From: an uncultured Flavobacteriales bacterium
GTDB lineage: Bacteria > Bacteroidota > Bacteroidia > Flavobacteriales_G > Salibacteraceae
NCBI GenBank assembly: GCA_937899835.1
Contig: CALCCE010000300.1
Location: 1-35,872 of the forward strand
DNA: 35,872 nucleotides
Direction of reading: 5' to 3'
The stretch's first letter is position 1; every line of letters starts with the position of its first letter. Both the position numbers and the translations under genes were made by a program. Below, piece by piece: positions 15,668 through 24,369 of the stretch. The notes beneath the pieces were generated by a model, which did not search any database, had not been told where the DNA came from, and saw nothing but the letters and a program-made list of their open reading frames with translations.

Positions 15668-18501
15668 CAGAATGAAAAGGTTAAGCCGTAAAGGATTTGA
15701 CGTGGAGGTAAGAACCGGGCCGGGTTGGTTGGGGGCAGGCCACGGTCTTGTGGGTCAGGGAAAAATGGATCGCGATCTTCAATGGGTAGCGGATCACCGG
15801 CTTTATAAGCCTCTCCGGTTACCGGGTTGATCAATTGTGAGTTGCGGGCATCGAAGATGTTGCGAATTTCAATGCTGAGCGAAATACCTTTTTGGTTCTT
15901 CAACAGGAAGTCGCGGCTGATTTTTATATCGGTCCAAAACCACGCTTTTCCAATTTCGGAGAAGGGCTTATCGGCCTGCACCTGATAAATCGGCCGTCCG
16001 AGGTCGGTAGTTCCAGTCTGTTCGTAAGGCGTGTAGCGCAGTCCCGATTTGTAGGTGGAAGAGGCGAAAACCCGAAAGCCATGCAATGGAATGCGGCCAA
16101 TGCGCAAGTTGGTGTCCGGCGTGAAAATTAAGCCCAGCTTCAAATCCCAAGGGCGGTCCCAGGCCAGTGGTTGCTCCTGAGTGGTGTTTACAAAGCCAGT
16201 TTGGCGAATTTGCAGCAAAGACTCTGCGGCCGAATTGGACTTACCGGTGGCTACCTGATAGGCTCCGTTGAAGAACGCCCGAAAGTGCTTGCCGATACGT
16301 TGGGCAATACCCAGCTCAATTCCTACAATCTTCGCGTAATCCTGGTTGATGTTGAATGTTTTGTCTACCAAACGTCCGGTCTGATCTTCAATCACAATGG
16401 TACGCGTGACGATGTAATCGTATTTGTCGTTGTTGAATGCCGTCAGCGTAAGCCCAAGGTCGCGGGTGATTTGCGATTTCAATCCGATCTCGTACGAAAC
16501 GGTTGCCTCTGGCTTCAAGTTGGGGTTCCCGAGCCGTGAGAGAAACGAACGGTCTTGAAAAACAGGATCCAAACCAGCGTAGATAAACCGCGGGTGGGGC
16601 AGTTTCATGCTGTGCCCGTAGTTGAAGTAAAGCACGTTGTTTTCCGTTACCGGGAAAGAAATGTTCAGTTTTGGCAGGAAACGTGCTTTCCACCGCCGAC
16701 CGAAAATTTTCGAGGTTTCACTGCGGTAATCGTCCCGTACCTGGTCCAGCACCAAAGCGTCTGGATTCTCTACTGCATCGTCTACAAACTTGCCGTAGGC
16801 CCAATAATTGAAGCGAACCCCAATGGTAGCATTAATGCCTTTGTAGCTGAGGATGTCTTGCAAAAAGACACCACCGTTGGCCGGATTCACTTTCCAAATG
16901 TCGTTCGAAGACCCAATGCTAATCGAAGCAGTAGACAAAGTGTCGTTGATCTTGATCGGAGCACCTACCCAGGGACGCGTTACATCTACCCATTGGTATT
17001 CCAACTCCTTGTGCTCAAACCCGAAAGAAAAAGTGTGGTGCTTGTTTTTCGGGTAGTAGCTCATCTTGGTCCGAACCGTATACTCCTGCGCGTAGTGGTC
17101 GTGCCATTGGGTGGCAATCCCACCGTTGTTCACCAGGCCATCTCCAGGAAACACGAAAATCACCGAATCCTCTGGGTTGAAAAGCGTAACCGGATCGGTC
17201 ACCACCGAGCGTGGGTCAAGAATTTGATCTACCGTTTCTTCCCGGAAAGGACGACCATTAGCATCCGACCGCAGGTTGGTAAAAAGACGGCCCGCCGAAA
17301 GGTTGAAGTTCCAGTTGTTGTTGAAGAAATGGTTGAAGTTGAGGATCGATAAGTTGGAGTGGTGGGTGTAAGTATTGGCATTGTCCAGGTCGTTGATGAA
17401 CCGGTATTGCAAACCCGGACGCACCACCGCATCAAAACCGATGATCTGCAGCGATCGGGTGTTTTGATTGACCGCCAAACTGTGTTGGTTGGTCAACGTC
17501 AGTTTGGTACCCGGTTTTAACTGATAAGCCAGTTTTACCGTATGTGAAAACTTGTTGTTTTGCCGGGGAGCCCAAATCGAATCGTTGTTCGAAAAAAGGG
17601 AACTGTGCAATTGACCGGCCTGCGCCCGGTAGTAGTCATCGGTAAGGTTGACGTTTACACTGGTAAAGAAAGTCACCTTCTTTTTGGTAAAGGGAATGGG
17701 CGTTCCCATGGAAAGCTCCACAATGTCGGTGTTCCAACTGGCACCGCTGTTGACGTTGGAGCCGAAGTTGTCACGTTGCCAGCTACCGGCAATTTCAAAT
17801 TTCTTACCCCCTTCGCGGATAGACGTAGAGATAACTCCGGAAGAACCATCGCCATATTCCGCACCGGCACCGCCGGTAATCAGTTTTAAATCTTTGATTG
17901 AGCTGGAAGAAACCTCTACACCAAAACCAGTACCCGCCAGTGGGTCCTGTGCGCTAATGCCATCCACCAGGTACTGGGTTTCGTAAACCCGACCGCCCCG
18001 AATTTGAATGCCATCTGCGTTTTGGGTCACCCCATTTTGCATGGAAACGATGTCTTTCACATCGCGCACATTCATTTCCTTGATGTCTTCGGTAGAGATT
18101 TTGATCTCCGACTGCCCCGATTCCAGGTTGATGAGGTTCTTTTCTCCCACAATCACGACTTCCTGAATGGAGGTCGCCCGGGTTTCCAGGCTGATGTTCA
18201 AGGTTTTGGTGCCGCCCTTCTCAATCCGAATACCGTTGTACACCTTATCGGCATAGCCCACATAGGTTACCTTCACCGAGTAATCGCCAGGCTTAATCTC
18301 TTTAATCACATACTTCCCGTCAATGTCGGTTACTGTGCCCAGGTAAGTACCCACGATGGTCACCGTGGCCCCAATGAGCGTTTCTTTGGTCTCGTTGTCG
18401 ACTATGGTGCCCTTCAGGGTTCCGGTTTGAGCGGCTGCAGTCAGTGGAAACACCACCAACAGCAACACCAGCCAGCGAAAGAAATTACCAGTTGAAGTCA
18501 T
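15667..18501 (-). CDS. TonB-dependent receptor with CarboxypepD-regulatory-like N-domain
   Basis: This is a complete 944-residue receptor. It has a signal peptide (about 1-25), a carboxypeptidase-regulatory-like beta sandwich (about 26-115, GTLKGTIVDNETKETLIGATV), and a plug domain (about 125-235) with IQIRGGRVYETQYLVDGIS and SSIKDLKLITGGAGAEYGDG. A 22-strand barrel follows and ends YGLTFSF. The layout resembles SusC-like receptors, but no SusD gene is adjacent, so the partner appears to be the lipoprotein encoded just upstream, whose gene overlaps this one by 17 bases. The PorV-like gene follows with a one-base overlap. The substrate is unknown. The plug and N-domain calls are strong; membership of a functional complex with its neighbours is inference. 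Confidence 0.92.
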   Translation of the reverse strand: MTSTGNFFRWLVLLLVVFPLTAAAQTGTLKGTIVDNETKETLIGATVTIVGTYLGTVTDIDGKYVIKEIKPGDYSVKVTYVGYADKVYNGIRIEKGGTKTLNISLETRATSIQEVVIVGEKNLINLESGQSEIKISTEDIKEMNVRDVKDIVSMQNGVTQNADGIQIRGGRVYETQYLVDGISAQDPLAGTGFGVEVSSSSIKDLKLITGGAGAEYGDGSSGVISTSIREGGKKFEIAGSWQRDNFGSNVNSGASWNTDIVELSMGTPIPFTKKKVTFFTSVNVNLTDDYYRAQAGQLHSSLFSNNDSIWAPRQNNKFSHTVKLAYQLKPGTKLTLTNQHSLAVNQNTRSLQIIGFDAVVRPGLQYRFINDLDNANTYTHHSNLSILNFNHFFNNNWNFNLSAGRLFTNLRSDANGRPFREETVDQILDPRSVVTDPVTLFNPEDSVIFVFPGDGLVNNGGIATQWHDHYAQEYTVRTKMSYYPKNKHHTFSFGFEHKELEYQWVDVTRPWVGAPIKINDTLSTASISIGSSNDIWKVNPANGGVFLQDILSYKGINATIGVRFNYWAYGKFVDDAVENPDALVLDQVRDDYRSETSKIFGRRWKARFLPKLNISFPVTENNVLYFNYGHSMKLPHPRFIYAGLDPVFQDRSFLSRLGNPNLKPEATVSYEIGLKSQITRDLGLTLTAFNNDKYDYIVTRTIVIEDQTGRLVDKTFNINQDYAKIVGIELGIAQRIGKHFRAFFNGAYQVATGKSNSAAESLLQIRQTGFVNTTQEQPLAWDRPWDLKLGLIFTPDTNLRIGRIPLHGFRVFASSTYKSGLRYTPYEQTGTTDLGRPIYQVQADKPFSEIGKAWFWTDIKISRDFLLKNQKGISLSIEIRNIFDARNSQLINPVTGEAYKAGDPLPIEDRDPFFPDPQDRGLPPTNPARFLPPRQILYGLTFSF

Positions 18502-19939
18502 TGTTCAGGATCTGGTCAAAAAGGTCGTTTAATGCAGTGGGGTCGTTGTTCACCTTGTGCAATTCAATGGCGAAAAACACTTGGTTGATGTTTCCGTTGA
18601 GCTTCCGACGGGCCGCAATTTCGCCTGGGCCGGTCCAGCCACCGTTGGCGGTGAGCCCTGCGGTATACATTACTTCGGCATCAGCGGTAGGGTAGAAGGG
18701 ATCCAATCCCAACACGAATTCAGAGGTGCGCAAATCATCGTATTCTGGTTCCTGAGCCGTTAAGGTCGTGTCGATGTTCATGGTAGCTTGCCCCGAAGCG
18801 CTGGACAAGCTGTCCATCGGCATGGTTTGAAACACACTTGAAGTAGTCGCGAGATTGGCAGGCAGACTGGTCGTAATGAAGGCCTTACCTCCTTCGTTCA
18901 GGTACTCTTGCAAGGCCGAAGCCCCAAACTCCAATACCAATTGATCTTGGCTGGTTTGAGCATCGGTATATGTCGTTTGATCAGAATACAAGAATACCTT
19001 GTCGTAGAGCGAGATCAGCAGTTTAAAAGATGGATTCCAAAACCGCGGTTGATTTTCACCAGCATTGAAACCATAATCCACGAAATCGAATCCTCCCGTG
19101 TAAACGTTGTTGATGATGGAAGAATAGAAGCCGGCTGGAGTAGCTGCATTGGCCCCGATCACCAAGAGGTCGGAAGTTTTGGCGCGCACAAAAAACGGAC
19201 CTGCGGAAGCAGGAATACTGGAAGAACCAGCAATATCCACCACTTTTACTTCAATGCGGTTGGTATCGCCAACCACAATTCCGCTCAATAAGTTGGTTTC
19301 AGGAGTGGTACTTCCGTAGTACACCAACGCATTGCCAGAGCCCGCTACATCGGGGTTTTCCGGAATTAAACTAACGAAATCTGCGTCCTGATTCAACGGA
19401 TACCAAGGTCCTCCGTTGATGCGAATAAGGGTAGAATCAATGGTTTGCACCCCATCCAGGTCATTGGCGGTCCAACTGAGGGACAAAACACTGTTTACCG
19501 TGTCTTGCGGCAGAAGGTCCATGTCAAATACAACGGTAGGTGCGGTGTTTTTAAGCGGTATGCTCAAGTAGGCAGGGCTGGGATCGCGGTCTTCCTGATC
19601 GTCCACCGCCCGAACAAAAAAGTCGATGTCCACCGTATCGGAACCAGCTTGAATGCTGAAAACAAAGGTGCTGTCGCTAACGGTGACAAACTCCCAAGAT
19701 TCGCCATCAAACGACAATTCATAGCCAATAACAAAGCCGTCTTTGTCGGAGCCAAACCAGTTCAGCGTCACGATACTGTTCAGCCGATCTTCTCCGGAAA
19801 GGTCAATCTTCTCTAAGGCAATTCGGGTGTCCGGCTCCTGATTAGGATCCTTGTCTCCCTTGTCGCAGCCAATAAAGAGCAACAGAAGGAGCAATCCCAG
19901 GAAACCAGTCAGGGAGCCAAAAGGTGCAAAACGGGTCAT
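18485..19939 (-). CDS. Surface or periplasmic lipoprotein with Ig/FN3-like and GATase-like regions
   Basis: This 484-residue protein has a lipoprotein signal with lipobox FIGC at about residue 25 and an acidic linker after the Cys, as seen in exported lipoproteins of this phylum. The first half (about 45-235) reads as two FN3/Ig-like sandwiches (VTLNWFGSDKDGFVIGYELS and VLSLSWTANDLDGV). The second half (about 245-370) has a Rossmann-like pattern (DLLVIGANA, YDKVFLYSDQ, LQEYLNEGGKAFITTS) similar to class I GATase-like folds, with no visible catalytic triad. The ATG at 19939 was chosen over a GTG seven codons upstream. It heads the coupled set lipoprotein-receptor-PorV-propeller, and may take the place of SusD as the receptor partner (speculative). 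Confidence 0.75.
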   Translation of the reverse strand: MTRFAPFGSLTGFLGLLLLLLFIGCDKGDKDPNQEPDTRIALEKIDLSGEDRLNSIVTLNWFGSDKDGFVIGYELSFDGESWEFVTVSDSTFVFSIQAGSDTVDIDFFVRAVDDQEDRDPSPAYLSIPLKNTAPTVVFDMDLLPQDTVNSVLSLSWTANDLDGVQTIDSTLIRINGGPWYPLNQDADFVSLIPENPDVAGSGNALVYYGSTTPETNLLSGIVVGDTNRIEVKVVDIAGSSSIPASAGPFFVRAKTSDLLVIGANAATPAGFYSSIINNVYTGGFDFVDYGFNAGENQPRFWNPSFKLLISLYDKVFLYSDQTTYTDAQTSQDQLVLEFGASALQEYLNEGGKAFITTSLPANLATTSSVFQTMPMDSLSSASGQATMNIDTTLTAQEPEYDDLRTSEFVLGLDPFYPTADAEVMYTAGLTANGGWTGPGEIAARRKLNGNINQVFFAIELHKVNNDPTALNDLFDQILNNDFNW

Positions 19940-19959
19940 ACCGCCAGGAGTGAAAAGCA

Positions 19960-19989
19960 CCCACCGGTGGCCTAAGGACCACCAGTGGG
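19960..19989 (-). terminator. Hairpin after the OB-fold protein gene, possible terminator
   Basis: Two 11-base arms (19960-19970 and 19979-19989) pair at 10 of 11 positions around an 8-base loop. On the minus strand the stem is followed by TGCTTTT, a weak T-rich tail. It starts 13 bases after the stop of the gene at 20002 and lies 21 bases before the ATG at 19939. Confidence 0.5.
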
Positions 19990-20001
19990 TAATCTATTCG
20001 A

Positions 20002-22143
20002 TTAGTGAGTTACTACAATTCGGAAAGTTTCAACCGGTTTACCGGCCGGATCGGAAACCCGCACCAGATAGGTGCCGTTGTCGAAGCTGTTCAGGTAAAT
20101 GGTTTCCTGAGCATTCATGGTAATCCGACGGAAAACTTCGCGGCCAGCCAGATCGAAAAGGGTGATGGTGTACACCTCACCGTTGCGGAAATTGGTCCAC
20201 ACGTTCAATTCCTGATCAGCAGGATTTGGGAAAGCCAGGGCTTTGCGCTCCAGTTGGTTCAAAAACTGTACGGATACATTCGTGTCGTTGGTGTCTACAG
20301 GCGCACCCAAGTTAATGCCTTTGTAATCATCGTTGTTGCGAGGCAACAATTTCATAGATCCGAAGCTGTAGTACATGATACCACAGAGGGTGTCCATGTT
20401 TACCGTATCGCTCACGACCAAAGCAGGTACGTTCATAATACCATCGGTAGTAGCCCAGGTGGTATCATTCACGTAAGAAACGTTGAGTGAACTGAAGGCA
20501 GAGCCCGATTGACGACCTACCAAAATACGTGATCCGGTGTTGGGATCGAATTGATCAGCACCTACACGGTATTCGCCAAAGTTGCTTGGATCATCGGGAT
20601 TGGCATCCACTACGTGAATTTTATCACCGGCTGTAGGGCTGGTCAATGCCAATAACATCGACTCGTACTGCTCAGTAGTGGCAAAGTCATAGGTGGTGAA
20701 AAGATCAGGACTAAGGCCTACAGGAGTAATGGTTCCGGTACCAGCAGGCTGAACCGAAGAAACGGCTCCGATGCGGGTGAAGCCAAAGCTCTCTTCTACC
20801 GTACCAGTAACGGTTACTTTATCGCCCCGGTTCAGGGTAGCCAAAGAAGGGTTTCCTTGCACCAGAATTCCAGCCCAGGCCAATTGATTTTCCTCTTGGA
20901 TGTACACGTAGCCTAAGTCGGTTGCTTGCGCAGAGGAGGTAACCACACCAGTAACGGTAACCTCTGTGCCGAGGTAACCGGAGTTACCATTGCTAAAGGG
21001 GGTAAACTGCACATCAAAAATGGTCAAACCGTTGTCACGAACCGTGTAGAAGTAAGTTTCATCACTTGGGTTCGGGTTAGGAACCGTAGTGGTGTTGGTG
21101 CTATCGTCGGTAGCTTCCAGGTAATATTTTACAAAAGAACCATCGCTTTGTGCAGGAATGGTCGCCTCATAGGTGTTTCCGGTAGTGTTGTTCATGTTCA
21201 CCGCCGTATAAGTGGAGGTCGAAGCACCTACTGCATAGTGCATTACAGCACTGGTGATCACACCGTCAAAGTCAGAGATCTCGGCTGAGATCACCACGCT
21301 TTGTGAGCTGTTTGGGTTAGAAGGTGTGCGGGTAACGTTGAGAATTTTTGGAACCGAAGCACCGGGAACGTAGTGAGCCGCCTCGAAAGGGTGAATCTCG
21401 TAACCACGACCGTTGTTGTTCGGACAATCGTTTTTACTGTGAATGATCACACCACTGATGGAAGAATACTGATCACCCACAAATGGTGCGGTAAAAGTGC
21501 CACCGTTGGCCGGCAAGCGCTGCACGAGGAAACGGTCGGAAACATTCATGGTGTTGCCACCGGCATCCTGCACGTTGAAACTCACACGGCTACCGCCCGA
21601 GAAGAAATCAACCGAAGAAACGGTCAGGTTTTGTACTTCAGCATAAGCGCCTTCCCATTGCTCACCAGTGGTCAGCAGGTTGTTTCGGTTTTGGTCGTTG
21701 AGGTCAGAAAGGGCAACCACTTGTTTTTGAACCGTGTTGCCAGAGCTCAAGATAGAAACGGAAGAACCAGGAAGGGGATCAATTTCGGTCTCACCGTTAA
21801 AATTGATGACCACACCAGTGATCTCAATTTCCAAACCAGCCAACAGTTGGTCTACCGGTTGGGTGGAAGTAGGGTCTGAGCCAAAAACGTCCAAACCACG
21901 GAAAGCCCCTAAGCTATCCTGGATCCAAACCTGACGGCCGTCAACAATTTGTGAAAGTCCTCCATCGACTACCACTACACCGCGAACACGCACCGTATCG
22001 TTGAGGTAAGTAGATTCGTCATCACAGTTGCCGAGATTGGCTTGCGATACCGTTTGAATGTCTTCAATGGTCACCAGCGGATACTGCGCATGCGCCACCG
22101 CAACCAAAGCAAGTAAGACAATTGAAAGTAAACCTTTTTTCAT
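20002..22143 (-). CDS. Secreted OB-fold protein with T9SS type A sorting domain
   Basis: This 713-residue exported protein has a signal peptide (about 1-19). OB-fold-like domains of the type found with extracellular nucleases lie at about 25-150 (LNDTVRVRGVVVVDGG and LEIEITGVVINFNG) and about 390-470 (TEVTVTGVVTSS and DKVTVTGTVEESFG). An Ig-like region lies between them (about 270-370). The C-terminal sorting domain (about 638-713) begins AFPNPADQELNVW and ends GTYLVRVSDPAGKP plus a short basic tail. The sorting domain indicates export through the type IX system and attachment to the surface. No catalytic residues are recognised. A nuclease with the same kind of sorting domain is encoded 2.2 kb upstream, so this may be a nucleic-acid-binding partner (inference). 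Confidence 0.8.
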   Translation of the reverse strand: MKKGLLSIVLLALVAVAHAQYPLVTIEDIQTVSQANLGNCDDESTYLNDTVRVRGVVVVDGGLSQIVDGRQVWIQDSLGAFRGLDVFGSDPTSTQPVDQLLAGLEIEITGVVINFNGETEIDPLPGSSVSILSSGNTVQKQVVALSDLNDQNRNNLLTTGEQWEGAYAEVQNLTVSSVDFFSGGSRVSFNVQDAGGNTMNVSDRFLVQRLPANGGTFTAPFVGDQYSSISGVIIHSKNDCPNNNGRGYEIHPFEAAHYVPGASVPKILNVTRTPSNPNSSQSVVISAEISDFDGVITSAVMHYAVGASTSTYTAVNMNNTTGNTYEATIPAQSDGSFVKYYLEATDDSTNTTTVPNPNPSDETYFYTVRDNGLTIFDVQFTPFSNGNSGYLGTEVTVTGVVTSSAQATDLGYVYIQEENQLAWAGILVQGNPSLATLNRGDKVTVTGTVEESFGFTRIGAVSSVQPAGTGTITPVGLSPDLFTTYDFATTEQYESMLLALTSPTAGDKIHVVDANPDDPSNFGEYRVGADQFDPNTGSRILVGRQSGSAFSSLNVSYVNDTTWATTDGIMNVPALVVSDTVNMDTLCGIMYYSFGSMKLLPRNNDDYKGINLGAPVDTNDTNVSVQFLNQLERKALAFPNPADQELNVWTNFRNGEVYTITLFDLAGREVFRRITMNAQETIYLNSFDNGTYLVRVSDPAGKPVETFRIVVTH

Positions 22144-22196
22144 GGTTCTTGATTTTGAAAAATTGACGTAAAGCGTGAGTTATTTGAAGTCGGTAA

Positions 22197-24320
22197 CTAT
22201 TTAATGATAACAAACTTACCTTTTCGGATGTCGCCCGAATCGAGGTCTTCTACTGAGAACAGGTAAACCCCACGGGCAATGATTTGAGCATCGGCAGAAA
22301 GCAGGTCCCAGGCGTGTTCACCGCCTGAAAAAACCGTTTTTTCTGGATCAGAATAGGTGTTGAACCAGCGAATGTCGTTGCCGGTATAGGTTTGGTCGTG
22401 TACAAATTCGTCGATCAGGTCGCCTGCCACGGTGAAAACCCGAATGACGCAGCGTTCGGGCAAATTGGCAAAAATCAACTTGCGATCTTCCTCGAAAGAA
22501 CTGGCTCCTTCCCAGGAAGCGCCTCCATAATAAGGATTGGGATAGACAAACGGGTCAGAGCTTTTAATGCTCTCGTTAGCCGGCGTGCCCGCAAAAACGC
22601 GAAAACTGTTGGCCAACCGCGAAGATTCCAACGATTCCAGGTTGTTGAGCTCATCTCCCGTATCGAAGGCGGTGAGGGCCAAGGCATACTGCCAGCCATT
22701 CAATACATTATCGATGGTGTATTTATAAGTATACACCACCGTGTCTCCTTCGAAAGTCACCGGGCTTTCCAAACGAACGGAGTTGAAACCAGTCTCGAAA
22801 AACAAACCGTTTCCGGGAGCATCGTAAGCCGAAACCAGGTTGAGCGAAGACAGCAAATCGTTGTTGCCCTGCACATCAAACGCCAGCTTGGAAAGGTAAA
22901 TACGGTAGCCTTCGAAATCTTCTCTTTTAGATATCGGGTCTAAGGAAGACTCTGAGTTGTCGCTCCAATAGATGTCGATGTTATTGTCCGTGGCGATCAC
23001 CTTGGTGCGTGGAATATCCGGAGGGGTAGGAAGAATGAAACGGGTGATGATACCATTGCCGTCTTTGTCCTCGTCTTCGTCCAACACCCCGTTGAAGTTT
23101 ACGTCTTCTCCGTTGTAAGCCGTTTGCGCCCAAGAGGCATTTTGAATGAGGTTTTGCTGTTGGGCAGGATTGTTTTCCGAGTTGGGCCGACCATCTTCAT
23201 TCTTCTTGGCCAGAACCCAAGCCCAGGCAATGTCAATGGATTCGCCGGGCGCCAAAGATGGAAAAGGACCAATGGAGATAAGGTCAGATCGGTTCCCTGG
23301 ATTGTTGAGCACCTGAGAAATACTTTGAGCACCACAATTCGGATTGGTAGAACTGTTTTCCACCCAACATTCCATTTCATTGAGGCCGGTAATCATTTTG
23401 TTATAGCGGCCCAATTCGGTGGTGGGAATGAAGTAAAGCGGATCCGACGAATTGTTAAAAATCCAGCTTTGGTAATTGGCTTTGAAATTAGGGTCCAGGT
23501 CGGGATGATGAAACCCGTCCTTGTCTTCTGCGCCCAAAAACTTATGGGCAATGTAGCTTTCGGTAAAACCTACATCACCGGTGGCATCATAGCAATACGC
23601 CATCCGCAAAGAATCGATGTAGCCGTTGCCACCCTTGTCATAAAAAGCAGAACCACCCTGACCCGCAGGCGTAATGTTGATGTTGCGCACCACTTCGTTG
23701 CTCCACATCGAGAAATAAACATCGTTGAGGGTACTGGTTCCCGAATTGGTGATCCGGTAGTTGGCAATCACGAAAAAATCGCTGAACGAAAAGTTCCAGT
23801 TGTAAGTTTCCAGGTGCACATCGATGTTGAGCGGCTGCAAGTGATCGTTGATCTGAATGCTGGTGCCCGGCACCTGAACGTTCTTATCGGAAAAGTCGCA
23901 AACGAAATCTTCGTGTGAAACGGCATCTGGATTGAAGAACGGGCTGTCGATAAGGGTGGATCGCTTGGTGATCTGTGACCCTACTTCACCGGTGAATTCA
24001 AATCCGGCAGCACCAGTGGCGTAACCACTGGTACGATCATATGCTGCGGTAGACACTGCCACGATGGCACCGTCAATTTTGGCCCCTACCCAAAAACCAG
24101 CCTCAAACAAGTGCTCTATCCCCGAGTTGACAGGAAATTCACAGGAAGGGCTACCGATCACATCGAAGTTGCCACTAAAAGAGTTGCCGAAAGTTCCCAC
24201 GTTGGTCACCGTAAGCCCAACATTAGAAACCGAAGTCACACTTTCATCAAAAGAAGACTGTGCATGGGCGGTGAGCGAGGCACCACCCAACAGAATGGTT
24301 AAGACCTTGGTAAGCTTCAT
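22197..24320 (-). CDS. Large secreted protein with Ca-binding-like loop, FN3-like region and C-terminal sorting-like domain
   Basis: This 707-residue protein of unknown function has a signal peptide (about 1-21, ending TAHAQ). The first 400 residues contain beta-rich domains with paired cysteines. An acidic stretch at about 415-430 (NFNGVLDEDEDKDGNG) resembles EF-hand or dockerin calcium loops. An FN3-like region follows (about 445-580: NNIDIYWSDNSE, then YRIYLSKLAF). The last about 100 residues (FVYPNPYYGG, then IRVFTVAGDLIDEF, then ARGVYLFSVEDLD) match the FlgD-Ig/type A sorting-domain pattern, suggesting T9SS export. The ATG at 24320 is preferred to a TTG nine codons upstream because it begins the signal peptide. 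It ends in TAG. Confidence 0.75.
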   Translation of the reverse strand: MKLTKVLTILLGGASLTAHAQSSFDESVTSVSNVGLTVTNVGTFGNSFSGNFDVIGSPSCEFPVNSGIEHLFEAGFWVGAKIDGAIVAVSTAAYDRTSGYATGAAGFEFTGEVGSQITKRSTLIDSPFFNPDAVSHEDFVCDFSDKNVQVPGTSIQINDHLQPLNIDVHLETYNWNFSFSDFFVIANYRITNSGTSTLNDVYFSMWSNEVVRNINITPAGQGGSAFYDKGGNGYIDSLRMAYCYDATGDVGFTESYIAHKFLGAEDKDGFHHPDLDPNFKANYQSWIFNNSSDPLYFIPTTELGRYNKMITGLNEMECWVENSSTNPNCGAQSISQVLNNPGNRSDLISIGPFPSLAPGESIDIAWAWVLAKKNEDGRPNSENNPAQQQNLIQNASWAQTAYNGEDVNFNGVLDEDEDKDGNGIITRFILPTPPDIPRTKVIATDNNIDIYWSDNSESSLDPISKREDFEGYRIYLSKLAFDVQGNNDLLSSLNLVSAYDAPGNGLFFETGFNSVRLESPVTFEGDTVVYTYKYTIDNVLNGWQYALALTAFDTGDELNNLESLESSRLANSFRVFAGTPANESIKSSDPFVYPNPYYGGASWEGASSFEEDRKLIFANLPERCVIRVFTVAGDLIDEFVHDQTYTGNDIRWFNTYSDPEKTVFSGGEHAWDLLSADAQIIARGVYLFSVEDLDSGDIRKGKFVIIK

Positions 24321-24369
24321 AATCCGTGCAAAGTTAGCTTTCTCCAATCGCTTGAATGTTTCGTGTGGT

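Noticed and set aside
24329-24336. Perfect minus-strand TAACTTTG box just before the gene starting at 24320
   Set aside because: It would place the transcript start only about 4 bases before the ATG and lacks a -33 TTG, so a chance match is likelier than a leaderless promoter.
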